Part shown: positions 19,447 through 26,813 of the stretch, piece by piece
Position numbering within the stretch: the first letter of the stretch is position 1
Layout of the letters: every line of letters begins with the position of its first letter
Source: Lysobacterales bacterium PRO7
GTDB taxonomy: Bacteria > Pseudomonadota > Gammaproteobacteria > Xanthomonadales > Rhodanobacteraceae
NCBI GenBank assembly: GCA_021404785.1
Contig: QWHH01000008.1
Coordinates: 1 to 64,000 of the forward strand
DNA: 64,000 bases
Direction of reading: 5' to 3'
Notes under the pieces: model-generated
Databases searched by the model: none
Told to the model about the DNA's origin: nothing
Seen by the model: the letters and a program-made list of their open reading frames with translations, nothing else
Made by a program: the position numbers and the translations under genes

Positions 19447-20390
19447 TGGATGTTTCCGTTTGCATTACAACTTTCAATCAAAAGGCCTACATAGCTAGAT
19501 GCCTTGACAGTGCGGTGTCCCAGCTGCCGGGAAAATGTCTGGAGGTCCTTGTCGGGGACGATGGATCCGATGACGGAACCAGGGACATCGTGAAAAGCTA
19601 CGCCGCACGTTATCCGGAGAGGATCGTACCCGTATTCCATGAGCAGAATCTTGGACCGAGCGGAAACTACCGTGCATTGATCGGACGTTCGCGTGGCCGC
19701 TACGTAGCGCACCTTGATGGAGACGATTATTGGCTGCCCGGAAAATTGGCGCGGCAAATCGAAATACTGGAACAATCGAGAGCAAACCCGGCAGTAGTCG
19801 GCAACGCCTTCGTTATTGATTCCCGGGGTGTTCCACTCGGGTTGTTCACTAGCAACACGAACGAAGCCATCGATCTCGATTTTCTCCTGGAGCGTGGCAA
19901 TTTCCTCTGCCACGGAAGTCTCGTTTATCGGGCCGAGTTCAAGGAACGTATCTTGACCATTCCCGGAAATTTCGTCGACTACATGATCCTGATACGACTT
20001 GCGGCGGTGGCACCGCTCGCGTATGTGCCCGAACCGCTTGTCGTGTATCTCTGGAACTCGCCGATTTCAATGCGCGCGACCATGACACCACTTGTGGGGG
20101 AGAATTACTGGGAAGCGATGCTGGAAGCCTTGCGACTTGGCGCGTCTCCGCGCGCGTTTCGGCGATGCACGGTGCGGTTCCTGGAAAGGATTGCCTCAAA
20201 TAGCGTGGCGCAGTTGCGAATGCGCCCATGTGTCGATTGGATTGCGCGCGTTCGAAAGGAGAGTCCGGTACCCGTTGGTGCGGCTGTCCTGACGGGGCTT
20301 GTGCGCACCCCACTTGCGCTCGGACGCCTCTTGCGACGGCGCATTGGCGGAAGGCTGTTCCCGCGGATTTGCGTGTTTTATCCTCGCTGA
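19434..20390 (+). CDS. Family 2 glycosyltransferase
   Basis: A 318-residue GT-A enzyme: VSVCITTFNQKAYIARCLDS at the N-terminus, EVLVGDDGSDDGTRDIV, and HLDGDDYWLPGKLARQIE as the DxD-type nucleotide-sugar site. The ATG at 19434 is preceded by AGGAGAGG at 19421-19428, which sets the start even though it lies inside the previous gene; the open frame from 19092 is antisense-like upstream. The 3' end overlaps the 3' end of the convergent flippase gene by 13 bp. Last gene of the plus-strand glycan run. Confidence 0.85.
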   Translation: MSEIVDVSVCITTFNQKAYIARCLDSAVSQLPGKCLEVLVGDDGSDDGTRDIVKSYAARYPERIVPVFHEQNLGPSGNYRALIGRSRGRYVAHLDGDDYWLPGKLARQIEILEQSRANPAVVGNAFVIDSRGVPLGLFTSNTNEAIDLDFLLERGNFLCHGSLVYRAEFKERILTIPGNFVDYMILIRLAAVAPLAYVPEPLVVYLWNSPISMRATMTPLVGENYWEAMLEALRLGASPRAFRRCTVRFLERIASNSVAQLRMRPCVDWIARVRKESPVPVGAAVLTGLVRTPLALGRLLRRRIGGRLFPRICVFYPR

Positions 20391-21601
20391 AAAGTACAGA
20401 TCCACAGCGCAACCCATGCCAGCAACGCGAGCAGCAATTCGCTGGCCAAGGTCGCCGATACTGCGCCGCTCATAGCGAATGCAGGCACGAGCCACGCCAT
20501 GGACGCGATCAAAGCCACTACGCCGACGGCTTCCACAAGAACGCGGATGCCCAGTTTGCCGAGCGCGGTCAATTGTGAAGTCGCAAGCAGGCGCATGCCA
20601 TACAAAGGCACGATCAACACAAGCATGCGTGCCACGGGGATGGCGGGCGCGTAATCTTCGCCGAGAAGTATGGGAAGCATTGAAGCCAAGGCCTGCATCA
20701 GCAGAATGGCGATTAGGGAATAGCCGGCGATTGCCATTATGGCGTGGCGCACGAGCTTGGTATTTTTGCCTGCGGCGCGAAACAGTCGCGGTTGTACGGC
20801 CATGATCATCGAGACCACCGGCAGGGCGATCACATTCACGAATCGGGAGCCGATCGAATAACTGCCGGCCACGCCGGCGTCGCCGAAATGCAGCACAAGG
20901 GGTTTGTCGAAGTCGGTCGTCGCGCTGCTGGTGAAAAAAAGGGCGGAAAACGTGATGCCTTCCCGTGCTTCTGTGCGGCGCCAGTGAAAGCGATGACGCG
21001 GTGGGCGGAGAATCCAGAAAGACGCAAGCACTGCTACGGTGGCCGAGATCAATGCCGATCCGACGTGGTAGCAAGCATAACCATCTAGATCCGAAACGCT
21101 GCTATCAAGCACAAAAATTATGGTCACAAGCAGGCGCATAAGGGCAGAGAGCGTCGGTAGCGCCACGCTCCAACCCAGTCGTTCGTGCGCCTGGAATGCC
21201 TGACTGCAGAACGTCACAAGCGGAGTGCAGAAAAGTTCGGATACGCCGATAGCCACGATGATCAGATACCCGGTGCCATGCGTTGCGGCTATACAGCGAA
21301 GAATCAGGATAAAGATGCACGCCAGTAAAGTACCGCTGATCAGCGTAATTTGGATGCCCTGCCGCCAGAGGTAGGTGAATGCGGTCGGCGTGGACGAGGC
21401 GTGGCGGAGCATGACCATGCCGGAGCCAAGCCCGGATAATCCACTGAGCGATCCGGCCAGTGCCGCAAGCCCAGCAAAAACGCCGTATTCGGCCACATGC
21501 AATGCTCGCGCGAGCACGATCACCCAGGCGGCCTGGACAACTACGCGGATCGCTTGCCAAAAGACGGCCAGCACCGTATTGCGGGCGACCTTTCCCGGCA
21601 T
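20378..21601 (-). CDS. Oligosaccharide flippase (Wzx/MATE-like) family membrane protein
   Basis: A 407-residue protein with about 10-12 hydrophobic segments. It opens with RNTVLAVFWQAIRVVVQAAWVIVLARAL and then AEYGVFAGLAALAGSL, the usual start of Wzx-type polysaccharide exporters. It would flip a lipid-linked oligosaccharide to the periplasm. It is the last of four co-oriented genes (aminotransferase, acyltransferase, methyltransferase, flippase), 1 bp after the methyltransferase. Base composition here is visibly less GC-rich than in the flanking housekeeping genes, common for exchanged surface-glycan loci. Confidence 0.83.
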   Translation of the reverse strand: MPGKVARNTVLAVFWQAIRVVVQAAWVIVLARALHVAEYGVFAGLAALAGSLSGLSGLGSGMVMLRHASSTPTAFTYLWRQGIQITLISGTLLACIFILILRCIAATHGTGYLIIVAIGVSELFCTPLVTFCSQAFQAHERLGWSVALPTLSALMRLLVTIIFVLDSSVSDLDGYACYHVGSALISATVAVLASFWILRPPRHRFHWRRTEAREGITFSALFFTSSATTDFDKPLVLHFGDAGVAGSYSIGSRFVNVIALPVVSMIMAVQPRLFRAAGKNTKLVRHAIMAIAGYSLIAILLMQALASMLPILLGEDYAPAIPVARMLVLIVPLYGMRLLATSQLTALGKLGIRVLVEAVGVVALIASMAWLVPAFAMSGAVSATLASELLLALLAWVALWICTFQRG

Positions 21602-21602
21602 A

Positions 21603-22388
21603 TCAGTCGGGTTTGACGAAATGCATGAACGGTTCGTTCGCGTTCACGCCGTGGTAATCAGGGCCCATGTCGCGCAGGACGTCGTCATGCGAACGAAGAC
21701 GCGGAATGAATCCGTGCCGCTCAATGCGGGAAAACAGGTCTGTGCCGTAAAGACGTATGTGATCTTCCTGTCCATAAAGCGCCAATCGCGCATCGGGAGA
21801 TCGTACCTGTTCGGCTTCGATGGTCGTCGGAAGGCGTGTAGCGTAGGGAGTCTGCAGGATCGCATGTCCGCCATTTCGCAGCACACGGAAAATTTCGTTG
21901 AGCGCGGCACTGTCATTGTCTACATGCTCGAGTACATGATTTGCGATGACAAGGTCGAAGTGTGCCGATTCGAATGGCATCCTGGTAATATCAATCTTGA
22001 TGACGTCAGGGTGGGCTGGAAACAAGTCCGCTTGCACGTATTCGTGGGGTGCATTCTTCAGAATCAGCTCTTTAATAGCTTGTTCTGGCGCAAAATGCAG
22101 AACTCGTGAGTCGTGAAATTGAATTGAATCTGCGCGCTCAATGAAAGCGAGCAAGTGTCTCTCGCGATCGCTCGATCCACAGCGCGGACAGCGGAAGCGA
22201 TTGAGGTTTGAACCGTTGAGGTTCAAATCGCGCAGAATCGGTGAAAGTGCTGATGCACCTGATCGGTAGGGTAGGAAGGCGGGAACTGATTTCCCGCATG
22301 CCGTGCAATAGCCAGATTGCGCACCTTTGGACGCAAGCCATATCGCCTGCAACATCCATATCGCTCGCTTGATTGCTGCTTTGTTCAT
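21603..22388 (-). CDS. SAM-dependent methyltransferase with N-terminal zinc-ribbon-like region
   Basis: A 261-residue protein. Residues 25-75 hold two CxxC pairs (CTACGKSVPAFLPY and FRCPRCGSSDRERH), a likely zinc ribbon. The rest is a class I methyltransferase with VLHFAPE, FDLVIANHVLEHVDND and RVLRNGGHAILQTP segments. This layout is frequent in O-antigen and exopolysaccharide clusters. It lies between the acyltransferase (28-bp gap) and the flippase (1-bp gap). Substrate unknown. Confidence 0.8.
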   Translation of the reverse strand: MNKAAIKRAIWMLQAIWLASKGAQSGYCTACGKSVPAFLPYRSGASALSPILRDLNLNGSNLNRFRCPRCGSSDRERHLLAFIERADSIQFHDSRVLHFAPEQAIKELILKNAPHEYVQADLFPAHPDVIKIDITRMPFESAHFDLVIANHVLEHVDNDSAALNEIFRVLRNGGHAILQTPYATRLPTTIEAEQVRSPDARLALYGQEDHIRLYGTDLFSRIERHGFIPRLRSHDDVLRDMGPDYHGVNANEPFMHFVKPD

Positions 22389-22416
22389 GGCCGTGTAGCC
22401 GAAGAGATGTCCGCAT

Positions 22417-23097
22417 TCATACGGCGTCGCGGCTGCGACTGCGCTTCAGTACGGCTGGTACGCCAGCAACAAGAGTGTCAGGTTGCACATTCCTCGTTAC
22501 ACATGCTCCCGCGGCTACAACGGCGTCACATCCGATCACGAGAGGCAGGCCAGCCTTGCCATTGATAACATTTGCTCCAGCGCCAAGGAAAACACCGGAT
22601 CCCGTTCTGACATTCCCAGATATGTGGACGCTGGGTGATAGTGTTGAGAAGTCGTCCACTGTCACGTCGTGGCTCAGGGTACAGGCGATATTTACATGTA
22701 CATGCCGTCCAATTTTTACGTTTGTGGTAAGAATTGATCCGGCACACACGATTGACCCATCGTCGATTTCGACTCGCGATGAACGAATCACACTCGGATG
22801 TACAAGTGTTAGAGGTTGCATGCCGAGTTTGTTGCAAAGAGTGGAGAGGCGTTTACGTTGCGCGCCGTCACCCACGGCAATGACGTAATGAGAGAATTTT
22901 CTGGAAATGCGGTCATCAAGAGAAATTACCGGTATATCGTCGATTGCGTCCGTGACAGAAAATTCCGGTTCGACTGCAAACGTGAGTTCAATGTTGGAAC
23001 CGTAAATGTCTCGTGCAAGCCAGGCGACCTCTCGACCGGACCCGCCCGCGCCGACGATCAGCAAGTCGCGAATTCGGTTTGAGATGGCCTCGCTCAT
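22417..23097 (-). CDS. Sugar O/N-acyltransferase, NeuD/PglD type (left-handed beta helix)
   Basis: A 226-residue protein with an N-terminal Rossmann-like PglD_N domain (DLLIVGAGGSGREVAWLARD) and a C-terminal hexapeptide-repeat helix (SIVCAGSILTTNVKIGRHVHVNIACTL and so on) with the conserved catalytic-type His region LSHDVTVDDFSTLSPSVHISGNV. It ends in the AGVPAVLKR signature. Such enzymes acetylate amino-sugar nucleotides. It overlaps the upstream DegT aminotransferase by ATGA, so the two likely act in sequence: transamination, then N-acylation of a deoxysugar nucleotide. Confidence 0.85.
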   Translation of the reverse strand: MSEAISNRIRDLLIVGAGGSGREVAWLARDIYGSNIELTFAVEPEFSVTDAIDDIPVISLDDRISRKFSHYVIAVGDGAQRKRLSTLCNKLGMQPLTLVHPSVIRSSRVEIDDGSIVCAGSILTTNVKIGRHVHVNIACTLSHDVTVDDFSTLSPSVHISGNVRTGSGVFLGAGANVINGKAGLPLVIGCDAVVAAGACVTRNVQPDTLVAGVPAVLKRSRSRDAV

Positions 23098-24263
23098 TGC
23101 GCGGCCAGCACTCGAAGTATCGCCGCTATGGTAGTGATGTCTTGCAATTGCAGTGACGTCCCATTCGGCAATACAACCACACGCTGCGCAACAGTCCTTG
23201 TATCTTCAAGCAATAGTTCTGCGTGCGGGAACAAATCGCGGTACGGCTTCATCTTGTGACATCCCGGCCAAAAATACTTGCGTGCCAAGATGTTCTCGGC
23301 ATGTAGAGCAGCGACAATCTCGTCGCGACGCGCAGAACAACGTTCGTCGATTTCTATCACGATGTAGTGGTGGCTATTGCGCTCGGTCGCATCGTAATCA
23401 AGCACCGAAATGCCGGGAACGCCAGCCAGTGCCTGTTTGTACGCGGCATGATTGCGACGATTGATCGAGAAAATCTCGTCCACGCTGTCCAGATTAGCCA
23501 ACCCCATCGCCGCGCAAACCTCGATCATTTTGCCGTTGGTGCCGGGGTGGATGATGTTATCGTAACCCTTGAAACCGAAGTTGCGCATCAGGCGCATGGC
23601 TTCGGCGAGTTCGTTGTCGTTGGTGACGACGGCGCCGCCTTCCATGGTGTTGAACGCCTTGGTCGCATGGAAACTCAACACCTCGCAGGCGCCGAAGCGA
23701 CCGATCGATTGGCCTTTGTACGTGCTGCCAAAGGCGTGCGCCGCATCGAACATCAGTTTCAGGCCGTGCTCGTCGGCGATGGCTTGCAGCTCGGCGATGG
23801 GCGCCGGGCGGCCCCACAGATGCACGCAGATGATGCCGCTGGTGCGTGGAGTGATCATGCGCCGCACGGCATCCGGATCAAGGTTGTGCGTGGCCGGATC
23901 GATGTCGGCGAACACCGGCGTGATGCCCTGCCAGTACAGCGCATGCGCGGTGGCGACGAAGGTCCACGATGGCACGATGACCTCGCCTTCCAACCCGAGC
24001 GCGCGGATGGCGATTTCCAGCGCGATCGTACCGTTGCACATCGCCACGCAGTGCTTCACTCCGAGGTATTTCGCGATCCGGTTTTCGAATTCCTGCACCA
24101 TCGGGCCGTTGTTGGTCAGCCATTGGTTGTCGAGAATCTGATTGACGCGTTGCAGAAACGCTTCACGATTGCCGATGTTCGGCCGCCCCACGTGCACGGG
24201 TTCGGTAAACGCCGGCGGCGCACCGTTGATGGCCAGGTCGACATTGCAGCGGATGGCTTTCAT
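23094..24263 (-). CDS. DegT/DnrJ/EryC1-family nucleotide-sugar aminotransferase
   Basis: A 389-residue PLP enzyme. The PLP-binding lysine is in SFHATKAFNTMEGGA; the preceding aspartate motif LMFDAAHAFGSTYKG and the substrate-binding IVPSWTFVATAHALYWQG segment are clear. Members convert a 4- or 3-keto-6-deoxyhexose nucleotide to the amino sugar. The C-terminal ILARKYFWPGCH segment resembles the 4-/3-amino-4,6-dideoxyhexose aminotransferase branch, but regiochemistry cannot be fixed from sequence. No nucleotidyltransferase or dehydratase for the precursor is encoded nearby, so it would be supplied from elsewhere. Confidence 0.88.
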   Translation of the reverse strand: MKAIRCNVDLAINGAPPAFTEPVHVGRPNIGNREAFLQRVNQILDNQWLTNNGPMVQEFENRIAKYLGVKHCVAMCNGTIALEIAIRALGLEGEVIVPSWTFVATAHALYWQGITPVFADIDPATHNLDPDAVRRMITPRTSGIICVHLWGRPAPIAELQAIADEHGLKLMFDAAHAFGSTYKGQSIGRFGACEVLSFHATKAFNTMEGGAVVTNDNELAEAMRLMRNFGFKGYDNIIHPGTNGKMIEVCAAMGLANLDSVDEIFSINRRNHAAYKQALAGVPGISVLDYDATERNSHHYIVIEIDERCSARRDEIVAALHAENILARKYFWPGCHKMKPYRDLFPHAELLLEDTRTVAQRVVVLPNGTSLQLQDITTIAAILRVLAAQ

Positions 24264-24336
24264 CCTGTCCTTTTATGCCAAGCTGGGGCAGTTGTCACGC
24301 GGCGGAATGCGTTCGGCAAAAGACCGCCGTCACGGA

Positions 24337-24759
24337 TCAGGGCGACTGCGCGCGGATTCCGGCCGCGAGTGCAGTTTTGATCAAAATACGATCGAGCGAA
24401 ACAATGGTTTCGCCCGCGTTCGCCGCGATGGCAAGGTGCAAGGCATCGCCAGCGCGCAGGCCTGAGCCATATTGATCGGCCAGACGCGCGGCGTCGGCAA
24501 AATCGTTGCGCATCACCGGAATCACGGCGAATGAATCCTGAGTCATCGCTGCGAATGTGGCCAGTACCTCGGCGCGTTGCGATTCGTCCAGATGACCCAT
24601 GCGCAGTTTCATCGAAAGCGCTGCTGAAAACTCGGTGATGGTCCAGTCGCTGATGCAAAGTCGGTTCGGGGGCTGGCTGGCCAGCCAACGCTGAGCGGAT
24701 GCGGTACGTGCTTCACGCGTGGTCGCAGCAACCAATACGCTGGTATCGATGTACGCCAT
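24337..24759 (-). CDS. vapC: PIN-domain ribonuclease toxin, VapC type
   Basis: A 140-residue PIN protein. The four acidic residues that bind Mg in the VapC active site are visible: Asp5 (MAYIDTSVLV), Glu43 (TITEFSAAL), Asp105 (AGDALHLAIA) and Asp123 (IVSLDRILIK). The ATG at 24759 was chosen because MAYIDTSVLV is the universal PIN start; the longer form from 24873 overlaps the antitoxin gene. VapC toxins cut specific RNAs, often initiator tRNA or the rRNA sarcin-ricin loop. Lies 13 bp after its antitoxin on the same strand. Confidence 0.9.
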   Translation of the reverse strand: MAYIDTSVLVAATTREARTASAQRWLASQPPNRLCISDWTITEFSAALSMKLRMGHLDESQRAEVLATFAAMTQDSFAVIPVMRNDFADAARLADQYGSGLRAGDALHLAIAANAGETIVSLDRILIKTALAAGIRAQSP

Positions 24760-24772
24760 TCGTGCCGCCGGT

Positions 24773-25021
24773 CTAGTAGCGCGCCTGATCGCGCAGTCGC
24801 CGCACTGCCTGCCCGTCCGACTCCGGCTGCCGAACCATGCCGCGGGTAAGCGCCTGCAAGCGCGCCAGTTCAATTGGCTTGCGCGGCGCGTGCACGGGTA
24901 CCAGACGCGCGGTCGGCTTGCCGTGTTTGGCGATTACCACCTGCGCACCCTGCGCGACGCGTTCGGCCAATTCGCTCAGATGCGCTTTAGCGTCGCGGAT
25001 CGAAACGGTATGCTGACTCAT
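24773..25021 (-). CDS. Antitoxin, Phd/YefM (VapB-like) family
   Basis: An 82-residue protein with the Phd/YefM fold signature near the N-terminus (TVSIRDAKAHLSELAERVAQGAQVVIAKHGKPTARLVPV). The N-terminal half binds DNA; the C-terminal tail (LTRGMVRQPESDGQAVRRLRDQARY) would wrap the toxin. Preceded by a near-ideal promoter at 25052-25080, where autorepression by the antitoxin-toxin complex is expected. Paired with the PIN toxin downstream. Confidence 0.88.
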   Translation of the reverse strand: MSQHTVSIRDAKAHLSELAERVAQGAQVVIAKHGKPTARLVPVHAPRKPIELARLQALTRGMVRQPESDGQAVRRLRDQARY

Positions 25022-25051
25022 GACGCACTCACTGTGACTCGATTTATGGTC

Positions 25052-25080
25052 ATACTATGGGTGCCGTCAATCGATGTCAA
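25052..25080 (-). promoter_or_regulatory. Sigma-70 promoter of the antitoxin/PIN operon
   Basis: On the minus strand a perfect TTGACA (25080-25075) is followed by a 17-bp spacer and TAGTAT (25057-25052). The predicted transcript would start about 25 bases upstream of the antitoxin ATG at 25021. Box quality and spacing make this the clearest sigma-70 promoter in the window. Confidence 0.75.
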
Positions 25081-25201
25081 CGCATCCCAATGCACATTCA
25101 ACCACGACTACGATCGCAAACCCGCGTGCTTGTCACGCGGTCAGCAGGAGTAACGGTCAAGTTCTTGCGAGCCGGCGGTTGCATTGCGGCGCCAGACTGC
25201 A

Positions 25202-25990
25202 TCAACCTTCCAGCTTGCGCATCGTCCACATGTCGCCGGCCAGGTTGCCGTCGTCCAGGTAGGCATAAGGCATCGTGCAATAGCCCTTCTGGCCCCAGGC
25301 ACGGCCCCAGGAATTGCGTACGATGAACCGCTTCGCGCCGTCGTCGTAGCCCACCGCGCAGACCGCGTGACCGCCGAGCACGCGCTCGCTTTTCTTCGGC
25401 AGCGGCACGGTGCCGGTTGCAGCTACCGCGTCGGACTCGAAGCTGTCGTACACGGTAAAGCCGAACACGAACGGATAACCCGAGGCGAGGCAGGCGCGCA
25501 TGTCCGTCAGCGTCGACAGGCGCTGGTAGCTCGAAATCGTGTGTGCCGTCGCCTGTGCGTAGCAGGCCGCAGTCGGCTTGGCCGCGAATTTCTTGATCGC
25601 ATACGGCCAGAGTCTTTCCGTGCACACGCCCTGCTTGGTCAGGGTCTTGATGCCGTCGCGCAGCATCGCGCCTGCGTCCTGATTCACCGAATGCTCGATC
25701 ACGCGCTCGTTGTAGTAGACGAACAGGCGCGACAGGTTCGCCACCGGCTGCTTCTGCTTGCGTTCGAGAAATTCCAGCGCGCCGACCAGCGCATTCGCCG
25801 TGCAACTGCCGAGCTGGCCCTGGTCCTCGATGGCCGAGCACGCCTTGCGCAAGTCCACCTTGGCCGGCAGTTTCTTCGGCGCCGCGTGCACGGCCGCGTA
25901 CAGGTGATCGCGTTGGTCGGGCAGGTCGGGAATCCAGCCGTACCAGGCGGGATTGCGGATGGTGGTGGTGGCGGAGTTGCGGGTGGGCAT
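25202..25990 (-). CDS. Papain-like (C1A family) cysteine protease
   Basis: A 262-residue protease. The oxyanion Gln57 and catalytic Cys63 are in DQGQLGSCTANALVG, His208 in LGGHAVCAVGYDD and Asn226 in FIVRNSWGRAWG, so the whole papain catalytic set is present with normal spacing. The N-terminus TTIRNPAWYGWIPDLPDQRD is the short propeptide-like segment typical of bacterial C1A enzymes. No signal peptide or membrane segment is visible, so it is probably cytoplasmic or exported by an unknown route. Its first 36 codons recur at 26955-27058 in a truncated copy. Role unknown. Confidence 0.9.
   Translation of the reverse strand: MPTRNSATTTIRNPAWYGWIPDLPDQRDHLYAAVHAAPKKLPAKVDLRKACSAIEDQGQLGSCTANALVGALEFLERKQKQPVANLSRLFVYYNERVIEHSVNQDAGAMLRDGIKTLTKQGVCTERLWPYAIKKFAAKPTAACYAQATAHTISSYQRLSTLTDMRACLASGYPFVFGFTVYDSFESDAVAATGTVPLPKKSERVLGGHAVCAVGYDDGAKRFIVRNSWGRAWGQKGYCTMPYAYLDDGNLAGDMWTMRKLEG
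25884..25990. repeat. Direct repeat, copy A (5' end of intact protease gene)
   Basis: About 105 bp covering the start codon and first 36 codons of the cysteine protease gene. It matches copy B at 26955-27058 closely by eye, both in DNA and in the encoded segment IRNPAWYGWIPDLPDQRDHL. The two copies bracket the MntA/HepT-type pair. Confidence 0.85.
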
Positions 25991-26056
25991 GGCTACAATC
26001 CACGAAATGGTTCGGGAATGGTTATTCGGAGCGGTCTCCGGGTTACCGCAAGTTGC

Positions 26057-26517
26057 TCATGTCGACAGCAGCAACCCGCGCTGCACGCACAGGCGCTTGA
26101 GAGATGTGGCAGCGGCGGCGAGGGTGGTGGCGCCCTTCCGAATCAGTGCGATGAGTTCGGGCAGTTCGTCGTTCGCGAGATCGTAATCGTGGGTGAGCCG
26201 GTTGCGCAGGCTGCGCAGTTCCAGCCAAGTATTCTCGTCGCGCAGGATGCGTTCGGTCACGGTCCACGCCACCACGTCATGAAAGCTGCGCCGCTTTTCG
26301 CCAAGCATGGAGTGGGCGTGGGCAAGCGTTCCTGCCATCTGGTCCTGCAGCTTGCAGAAGCGGTCCACGATGGCGGCGACACGTTCGGAGACGGCCGGAT
26401 TGTAATGGCGTCACTGTCCAGTTCCGGGAGCCTCTCCAGGGACCATGCGAGGCCGCTCTGCAGGCGTTCGAGCACCTGCAATTTCTCCTGCAACAGGCGC
26501 TGCTGTTGGGCCAGCAT
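26057..26517 (-). pseudogene. HEPN-domain protein (HepT-like), frameshifted
   Basis: Two reading frames together encode one HEPN protein. The first starts at ATG 26517 (or a GTG at 26526 that overlaps the nucleotidyltransferase stop as GTGA) and reads MLAQQQRLLQEKLQVLERL... The second carries the C-terminal half with RNRLTHDY, an exact RX4HXY motif of HepT-type RNases (codons near 26183-26206). The distance from start to stop is 461 bases, one short of a multiple of three, and the frames switch near 26396-26410, consistent with one lost base. This may be a true mutation or a sequencing error. Confidence 0.72.
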
Positions 26518-26522
26518 GCCGG

Positions 26523-26813
26523 TCACAGCGGAACACCCGTCAGGCGCGCAATCTCGACGATCGGCCGCTCGCGTTGGCCGGGCCATGTGGTGAGCACGTC
26601 AACAGGTCGGCCGAGTTGCTGCTCCAGCCTGGCGGCCAAGGCGATCTCGCGGGCCAGTGCGACTTTTTCGGGTAGTTCGATCAGCAGGTCGATGTCGCCG
26701 CCTGTGGCGGTTTCATCCACGCGCGAACCAAACACGCACACACGCGCCTCGCTGCCGAGCCCCTCACGAACCAGCGCGCGAATGATCTGGACTTGTTGAT
26801 CGCTCAGTCGCAT
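26523..26813 (-). CDS. Minimal nucleotidyltransferase, MntA-like antitoxin
   Basis: A 96-residue nucleotidyltransferase with VFGSRVDETATGGDIDLLIEL: the Gly29-Ser30 and the Asp40-x-Asp42 pair form the catalytic core (GS-x9-DxD). In type VII toxin-antitoxin systems, MntA proteins inactivate the HEPN RNase HepT by AMPylating the tyrosine of its RX4HXY motif. The HEPN partner follows directly on the same strand. The ATG at 26813 (MRLSDQQVQIIRALV) is preferred; a longer form from 26876 overlaps the truncated protease copy. Confidence 0.85.
   Translation of the reverse strand: MRLSDQQVQIIRALVREGLGSEARVCVFGSRVDETATGGDIDLLIELPEKVALAREIALAARLEQQLGRPVDVLTTWPGQRERPIVEIARLTGVPL

Noticed and set aside
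24719-25153. 144-codon plus-strand open frame opposite the antitoxin
   Set aside because: Overlaps both a clear antitoxin gene and its strong promoter in antisense; no recognisable domain.
25991-26056. Attachment site or IS remnant between the protease and HEPN genes
   Set aside because: No inverted ends, tRNA fragment or transposase relic was visible in this gap.
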